Shown piece by piece: positions 58,988 to 64,000 of a stretch of DNA of 64,000 bases. The position numbers and the translations under genes are program-made. The notes beneath the pieces were generated by a model. That model was not told where the DNA came from, made no database searches, and saw only the letters and a program-made list of their open reading frames with translations. The DNA comes from CAVUNY01 sp963843535 (GTDB lineage Bacteria > Chloroflexota > Anaerolineae > Anaerolineales > Anaerolineaceae): positions 682,001-746,000 of the forward strand of contig CAWJKU010000004.1 of assembly GCA_963843535.1 (NCBI GenBank). The letters run 5' to 3'. Every line of letters starts with the position of its first letter. The first letter of the stretch is position 1.

Positions 58988-59771
58988 TTAACCACCCCGC
59001 ATCACGCGCACGGTCACAGGTTGGCTGAGGCCCTTTAATTCCAGACGGCGGGTTTCCAATCCGGCGGCATCGATATCCGTCCTGGCGAGAGCGGCCTCAC
59101 TGACGATGATTTCTCCCGCCGCGGCTTTGGAGGCCAACCTGGCTGCGGTGTTCACTTCTTCGCCGATGGCGGATATATTCACCAGGCCGCCCTCTGAGCC
59201 CATGGCGCCGAAAAAAGCCACACCCGCGTGCACGCCGATGCCGACCGGGATATCCTGTTTTTGCATCACCCGGATGATTTTTTGAGCGGCGCGCACAGTC
59301 CTCGCCACGTAAATTCTTGCCGGCAAAGCCTTTGCCCCAGAATGCCGCGACAGCATCACCGGCGAGCTTTTCGACCAGACCGTCTTCCTCAGTAATCACA
59401 TTGGTCGCCCCAATATAAAAGCGGTTGATCAATTTCGTAAATTCGCTGGGGGCCATACCTTCTGAAAGCGCCGTGGAGCCGCGTACGTCCGCGAACAGCA
59501 TCGACATTTCCACTTCCGCTCCACCGGGGTGCTTTTTGGCGATATCCTCGCACACGTTGCAGAAGCGCGGATTCAGGCTGGATTGTTTTCTGCCGAACAG
59601 CGCGCCGACCGCCACCCCCCCGATCCCGTTAAACGGCGAATGGCAGATCCTGCAGCGCGGGTCGTCCGGCAGGAGGCGAAAGAGGCTGTACATCCGCTTT
59701 TCAACCTTGAAGGCATCGGTCATGAACCAGTCGTGCCACATTTGGTCAGTATCATCTTTTTTCTCGGCCAT
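58988..59771 (-). pseudogene. Class III adenylate/guanylate cyclase, frameshifted
   Basis: Starts at ATG 59771. CRICHSPF and CNVC near residues 42-75 suggest a zinc-binding head; the cyclase domain follows with metal Asp in SMLFADVRGST and LVEKLAGDAVAAFWG. The frame then breaks: from about 59311 the remaining half (VGIGVHAGVAFFGAMGSEGG, NISAIGEEVNTAARLAS) continues in another frame down to 58988. Deleting one base from the AAA at 59311-59313 restores a protein of about 260 aa. It may be real decay or a base error. It is 93 bases upstream of the DnaJ-FGE gene on the same strand. Confidence 0.8.
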
Positions 59772-60137
59772 CAGAACCATCCAATCATTTACGAATAAGA
59801 ACCATATATTTCTACCCACAGATAAACGCAGATGAATGAATTTAATCACATTTGTTGATTTTTTTCAAAGAGAAAAAAGGCAGGCCGAAAGTTACGAGGC
59901 GCTTTAAACCACTTTCTGATTTCGCCACCTGTCTGTGGAGCAGGAACCCGGTGTGTTAGCAATTGAATTGCCCCCATGAAAGTGCGATAATATTTTTTGC
60001 AGGAGCAACTACACAGATCCATGCTATTTGCGCGCAACTGCTCGAAGGAGAAAGCGAATTTGCATTGCATCCCATAATTGCTAATCCTTGCTAACTCATG
60101 GGTCAGGTTTTAGTTTTCAGTCCTATGGAGAGGTCCG
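59772..60137. other. Gap between divergent genes
   Basis: No gene is supported in these 366 bases. It holds the promoter at 59963-59991 and a roughly 140-base leader for the duplicated-domain protein; nothing else was recognised. Confidence 0.5.
59963..59991 (+). promoter_or_regulatory. Promoter for the duplicated-domain protein
   Basis: TTGAAT (59963-59968), 17-base spacer, GATAAT (59986-59991). It would start a leader of about 140 bases. Confidence 0.5.
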
Positions 60138-60746
60138 ATGTCATCTTTCTATAAAGTCTGGCTGATGAATTATCGCCCGGCATGGTATGCGCTGGGCAAG
60201 TCCGCCCAGGATGAGCTGATGGGTAAAGTCGGTGAAAGCCTGAACAAAGTCGGCGGACGGGTGCTGTTAATTGCCGCATCTCTGTGGGCCGATGAGAAGT
60301 GGGCTGCATGGGGCGTTGAAGAATACCCGAATATCGAAGCGGTCATCCAGCACGCCCAGACGATTGGAGATTTCAATTGGTTCCGGTACACAAAATCCTG
60401 GACTACTCTCGGGATCTCCTGGGAACCGGATGCGAAGGTAGTCGTCCCAGAGGCGCCGGTCTACCGGGTAGCTTTCTTCAAAGTAAGCGAAGATGGTTAC
60501 CGCTTATCGAAAGAAGACAATGACCGTTGGAATAAAAAGCACGAGGGCTTATACAAAGAGTTTGGCGCGCAAAACATTCTGGGATGCAATGCTTTCTGGT
60601 GCACCGAGGAATGGCCCTTGTGGGTGGTGGAAGCCTATCCCAGCCTGGAAGCTGTTCAGGGCTTTCGGTCGAAGGTTTACGAGGCGGGCTGGTACCGGTA
60701 TGTTACTGCGACCAGCTTGCTCGGGGTGAAGTACCCGATGGGATAA
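60138..60746 (+). CDS. Two-repeat protein, unknown function
   Basis: A 202-aa cytosolic protein formed by two similar halves of about 90 residues. The first has LLIAASLWADEKWAAWGVEEYPNIEAV and ends WFRYTKSWTTLGI; the second has ILGCNAFWCTEEWPLWVVEAYPSLEAV and ends WYRYVTATSLLGV. The repeat pattern W-x-x-W/V-x-E-x-Y-P suggests a dimeric ferredoxin-like barrel folded from one chain. No family was recognised. GAGAGG precedes ATG by 6 bases. Confidence 0.75.
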   Translation: MSSFYKVWLMNYRPAWYALGKSAQDELMGKVGESLNKVGGRVLLIAASLWADEKWAAWGVEEYPNIEAVIQHAQTIGDFNWFRYTKSWTTLGISWEPDAKVVVPEAPVYRVAFFKVSEDGYRLSKEDNDRWNKKHEGLYKEFGAQNILGCNAFWCTEEWPLWVVEAYPSLEAVQGFRSKVYEAGWYRYVTATSLLGVKYPMG

Positions 60747-60756
60747 GCCTTCCCGG

Positions 60757-61620
60757 CTACTTCACCTGGATCCCAAGTCGTTCGAGCAGTGCGCGGCTCA
60801 ATTCAGCCGGGTATTTGATGGGCGGCTTTTCCGGATGGTGCGAGTCAGAACCGGCGCTGGTCAGCAGGTGATGCCGCCGGGCATACTCCAGATACACCGC
60901 CGTCTGGGCCGGGGTATGAAGCGGATAATAGATCTCCAGGCCGTCAAACGGCGCTGCCCGGCGGACTTGATCCAGCAGGTGAGCATCATAAGTCACGAAG
61001 CCGTCCGTCCGGCCGGGGTGGGCGATGAGGCATACCGCCCCGCTGCGGTGCGCCGCCTCCACTACCGCGGGCAGATCGTTCGACGCAAACGCGCAGCCTG
61101 CCTCCAAAACGATTTTCCCTGCCGACGGCTCGCCTGTGCCGTAGCCATGTCTTATTAAAAGGGCGACCAGTTCATGGGGCTGCTGCGGGCTGGGTTTTTC
61201 TAAGATGGCCGGCAGTTCGTCGGAGGATTGATCAAATACATACCCTTTCCGCCGCAGGTTCTCATAGACTTCCTGGGTGTTCTCCCGTTGGCGGCGCAGC
61301 AGGTCCTGGGCCAGGTCGTTCAATGCATTCCGGTCCGGATCAAACCCATAGCACAGCAGGTCGGTCATTTCGCCTTGCCACAGGGTGGACATTTCGACGG
61401 CCGCGAGCAAGGGCTGGTGTTTTTCCAGCGCAAGCTGTTGGAGAGCAGCGACGGTGTCTACCCGGTCGTGATCGCTGATGGCTGCCAGGCCAAACTGCTC
61501 GCGCGCCAGATAGTCGAGCAGCCCTTCCGGCGTCCAGGTGCCGTCGCTGAGGATGGTATGCAGATGCAGATCAACAGCGGCATCGAATGCCAGGCCGAGG
61601 CCAACGGTAGATAAGCTCAT
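60757..61620 (-). CDS. PHP-domain phosphoesterase
   Basis: A 287-aa metal-dependent phosphoesterase. DLHLHTILSDG has the first H-x-H pair, AISDHDRVD the next ligands, AAVEMSTLW the Glu, CLIAHPGRTDG a later His and SAGSDSHHPEK the last. Resembles the YciV/RNase AM group acting on nucleotide 3',5'-bisphosphates or RNA ends. It lies 12 bases downstream of nrdJ on the same strand, so may be read through. Confidence 0.9.
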   Translation of the reverse strand: MSLSTVGLGLAFDAAVDLHLHTILSDGTWTPEGLLDYLAREQFGLAAISDHDRVDTVAALQQLALEKHQPLLAAVEMSTLWQGEMTDLLCYGFDPDRNALNDLAQDLLRRQRENTQEVYENLRRKGYVFDQSSDELPAILEKPSPQQPHELVALLIRHGYGTGEPSAGKIVLEAGCAFASNDLPAVVEAAHRSGAVCLIAHPGRTDGFVTYDAHLLDQVRRAAPFDGLEIYYPLHTPAQTAVYLEYARRHHLLTSAGSDSHHPEKPPIKYPAELSRALLERLGIQVK

Positions 61621-61632
61621 GCAGAAACCCTC

Positions 61633-64000
61633 TCAACACTCGCTGTACCCGCACGCATAGCACTTCCTACACCCCTCCTCGTTGACTACCGCCGCCATGC
61701 CGCACTCGGGGCATAGGTCGCCGATCTTGAGCAGCGGTTGGTCGCGGGGGGCTGGGGCGGGGGTGAGGGTGAGATTGGTGTGCACCAGGGTTGGACCGCT
61801 GATCTCACTGGCGGGGTCGGAAGTCGGTTCGGCGGGCTCGTTGTGGTTTTTATTGGACTGCACGCGCTCCTTGCGCTGGCGCAGGTAGTCTTCCAGCACC
61901 TGCGACAGGCCGTCTGGCAGCGAGCGCACCCGGTTGGGACCGAAGCCCAGCGAGCGCCCGCCGCCGATGCCGGCTAACTGGCGGTAGGCTTCCTGCAGGC
62001 GCATGGCGGGTTCCACCGGCGAGGCCAGGCGCAGGATGTACGATACCAGCCGGCCCAGCGCCTCGGAGACGGCGGCGGTTTCGGAACCGGCCTTGGCGGT
62101 GTTGACGAACATCTCGAAGGGCTGGTTGCCGCCGTTCTCGTTGATGGTCACGAAAGCTTTGCCCAAGGGGGTTTCGATCGAATAGGTGTAGCCGGTCAGG
62201 TAGCGCGGGCGCGGTTTCTTGAGGTCGTGCCAGATGGGCAGCTGGTCAATGACCGAGGGGGCCGGTTCCTCGGCGGGCTTGGGCTGCTTCTTTTCGGCGG
62301 TGGAGCGGGTCTCGAGGACTACTTTCTCGCGCGAGCCGGTGACGTAGACCGTGATGCCCTTGCAGCCCAGCTTCCAGGCCAGCAGGTAGGCCGTTGCCAC
62401 GTCTTCTTCGCTGGCCTCGTTCGGGAAGTTGATCGTCTTCGACAGGCTGTTGTCTACGAAGGCCTGCATGGCGGCCTGCATGCGCACGTGCTCGTCGGCG
62501 GAGATATCGCCCGAGACCACGAACACATCCCGGATCTCATCCGGCACGTCCTGCAGCCCCTGGCAGGTGCCCTGTTCCATCACCTCTTCGAATATCGCCT
62601 GGCGCTTATCGGGATCGACCCCGGCATTTTCCAGGGCGCGCTCGAACAGCGGGCTGGCATAGGTCAGGCGCAGGTCTTTGCCGTTGTCGTTGACGTGGCG
62701 GAAATAGCCCAGGGCGAAGACCGGTTCGCAGCCGTAGCCTTCACAGCCGGCAACCGTGGCAATGGTGCCGGTGGGGGCGACGGTAGTCTGGGCGGCGTTG
62801 CGGATGCCGTGCTTGCGGATGCCGGTCACCACCAGGTCCCAATCGACCGGTGGGCGGCCGAATTCGTGGTCCGGCGGCACCAATGGGGTGGGCGGGGTCC
62901 ACTTGAGATTGCCCGGGTCGTAGATCGAGCCGGTAATGGCGGGGAAAGCCCCGCGTTCTTCGGCCAGCGAGACGCTGGTCAGCATGGCGTGGTAGCGCAC
63001 GAATTCCATCACCTGGGCGGCGAACTCCTGGCCCTGGGCTGAGCCGTAGCGCACGCCGCAGTGGTACATCAGGTCGCCCAGACCCATGATCCCCAGGCCG
63101 ATGCGCCGCGCGCGGTGGGCGGCTTCTTTCAGGGCGGCGACGGCGGGCACGTATTTATTAGCGTCGACCACGTCGTCCAGGAAGCGGGTGGAAAGGACCA
63201 CGTCGCGCTGTACCTTGTCCCAATCCACGCTGTTTCCCGGGCCGGCGCAGGTCGCCAGGTTGACCGAACCCAGGCAGCAGTTCTCATACGGGCCCAGCCA
63301 CTGCTCGCCGCACGGGTTGGTGGCTTCCAGCTGGTAGAGGTGGGGCACCGGGTTGGAGCGGTTGGCCGCATCCAGGAAGAGCATGCCCGGCTCGCCGTTG
63401 TGGTGGGCCTGCTGCACGATCTTGGTGAACAGGTCGCGCGCTTTGATCGTGCGATAAACTTTCAGGGGCACGCCGGCCGCCCTGGCCTGCTCGATCGTGC
63501 CGTCGAATCCACGGTACAGGGGCGAGGTGACGTCGGGGAAGACCAGCTCCCATTCCTCGTCCATCTCGACCGCTTTCATGAAGGCATCCGTGATGCCCAC
63601 CGAAATGTTAAAGTTGGTGATCGAATTTTCATCCGTCTTGCAAGTGATGAATTCTTCGACATCGGGATGGTCGACGCGCAGCACGGCCATATTCGCCCCG
63701 CGGCGCGAGCCGCCCTGGGCCACCTCGCCGAAGGCGTGGTCGTACACGCGCAGGAAGCCCACCGGCCCGGTGGCCTGCCCGGCGGATGTTTTCACCAGCG
63801 AGCCCTTGGGGCGGAGGCGCGAGAAGGAAAAACCGTTTCCGCCGCCGGTCTGCTGGATAAGGGCGGCATCGCGCAGGGTCTGGAAAATTCCCGAGGTTTT
63901 GCGGCCCATATCGTCCGAAATAGGCAGGACAAAGCAGGCCGCCAGCTGGCCAAGGGGCGTGCCTGCGCCGGTGAAGGTGGGGGAATTTGGGAAAAAGCTC
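61633..64000 (-). CDS. nrdJ: Class II (B12-dependent) ribonucleotide reductase, 5' end outside window
   Basis: Converts ribonucleotides to deoxyribonucleotides with adenosylcobalamin, independent of oxygen. At least 789 residues are visible; the frame stays open to the window edge, where NSPTFTGAGTPLGQLAACFV is the expected N-terminal active-site region with the redox Cys. TNPCGEQWLGPYENCCLGSVNLA carries the Cys/Glu active site, and APTGTIATVAGCEGYGCEP is a conserved later block. The C-terminus has CPECGMAAVVNEEGCRKCY and a final Cys, the zinc/thiol tail used for rereduction. The true start lies beyond 64000. Confidence 0.96.
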   Translation of the reverse strand, partial: SFFPNSPTFTGAGTPLGQLAACFVLPISDDMGRKTSGIFQTLRDAALIQQTGGGNGFSFSRLRPKGSLVKTSAGQATGPVGFLRVYDHAFGEVAQGGSRRGANMAVLRVDHPDVEEFITCKTDENSITNFNISVGITDAFMKAVEMDEEWELVFPDVTSPLYRGFDGTIEQARAAGVPLKVYRTIKARDLFTKIVQQAHHNGEPGMLFLDAANRSNPVPHLYQLEATNPCGEQWLGPYENCCLGSVNLATCAGPGNSVDWDKVQRDVVLSTRFLDDVVDANKYVPAVAALKEAAHRARRIGLGIMGLGDLMYHCGVRYGSAQGQEFAAQVMEFVRYHAMLTSVSLAEERGAFPAITGSIYDPGNLKWTPPTPLVPPDHEFGRPPVDWDLVVTGIRKHGIRNAAQTTVAPTGTIATVAGCEGYGCEPVFALGYFRHVNDNGKDLRLTYASPLFERALENAGVDPDKRQAIFEEVMEQGTCQGLQDVPDEIRDVFVVSGDISADEHVRMQAAMQAFVDNSLSKTINFPNEASEEDVATAYLLAWKLGCKGITVYVTGSREKVVLETRSTAEKKQPKPAEEPAPSVIDQLPIWHDLKKPRPRYLTGYTYSIETPLGKAFVTINENGGNQPFEMFVNTAKAGSETAAVSEALGRLVSYILRLASPVEPAMRLQEAYRQLAGIGGGRSLGFGPNRVRSLPDGLSQVLEDYLRQRKERVQSNKNHNEPAEPTSDPASEISGPTLVHTNLTLTPAPAPRDQPLLKIGDLCPECGMAAVVNEEGCRKCYACGYSEC

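Noticed and set aside
1..64000. CRISPR arrays and tRNA/rRNA genes
   Set aside because: No regularly spaced direct repeats and no tRNA cloverleaf or rRNA segments were recognised on either strand by eye; a tRNAscan-SE run would settle the tRNA part.

Overview
The window looks like chromosome of an uncultured Chloroflexota bacterium, most likely Anaerolineae-like. This is inferred from gene content rather than from a marker search: class II (B12) ribonucleotide reductase, an archaeal/thermophile-type short S-adenosylhomocysteinase, many Thr/Pro-linker lipoproteins, a GlpA-like/oxidoreductase/DUF1667 trio, HTH-4Fe4S and caspase-HEAT-membrane proteins, and several promoters placed directly against start codons (leaderless mRNAs). 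No tRNA, rRNA or CRISPR array was seen. Both ends cut through the surrounding genome; the last gene (nrdJ) runs off the right edge.

1-26.6 kb is mostly housekeeping: an AdoMet by-product block (mtnA, PfkB kinase, ahcY), recA with an SOS-like operator, tgt, uppP, a ThiS-like carrier next to the stump of its ATP-pyrophosphatase partner, UbiB/ABC1 kinase, hsp20, alr-recJ, an AAA ATPase-GDPD-dehydratase run, a large GH3-like exported protein, rsgA behind a structured leader, an RNHCP protein, and a glycerol-3-phosphate-type dehydrogenase operon.

26.5-46.2 kb holds enzymes, transporters and regulators: P1 peptidase, MFS, YwbE, an autoregulated XRE/membrane-protein operon, a Uup-type ABC-F protein, aldo-keto reductase, hydrolases, a small beta-carbonic anhydrase behind a 270-nt leader containing a Met/Cys-rich mini-ORF and interleaved inverted repeats, amt-glnK, an ABC-2 export operon, a PQQ-type sugar dehydrogenase and a molybdopterin-domain lipoprotein.

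46.4-60 kb is the accessory, partly decaying part: a caspase-like protease translationally coupled to a 41-residue peptide, an intact IS982-type element with target duplication, a 26-codon deletion scar that appears to fuse a YCII start to an ECF42 sigma-factor end, palindromic repeats, two genes each broken by a one-base frameshift (FAD monooxygenase, class III cyclase), and a DnaJ-FGE fusion. 60-64 kb returns to ordinary genes (PHP phosphoesterase, nrdJ).

The strongest candidates for something undescribed are the Met/Cys leader of the carbonic anhydrase gene (38.6-38.9 kb), the 41-aa peptide/caspase pair (46.4-48.4 kb), and the structured rsgA leader (20.4-20.7 kb). All are read by eye; no alignment, folding or database search was run.
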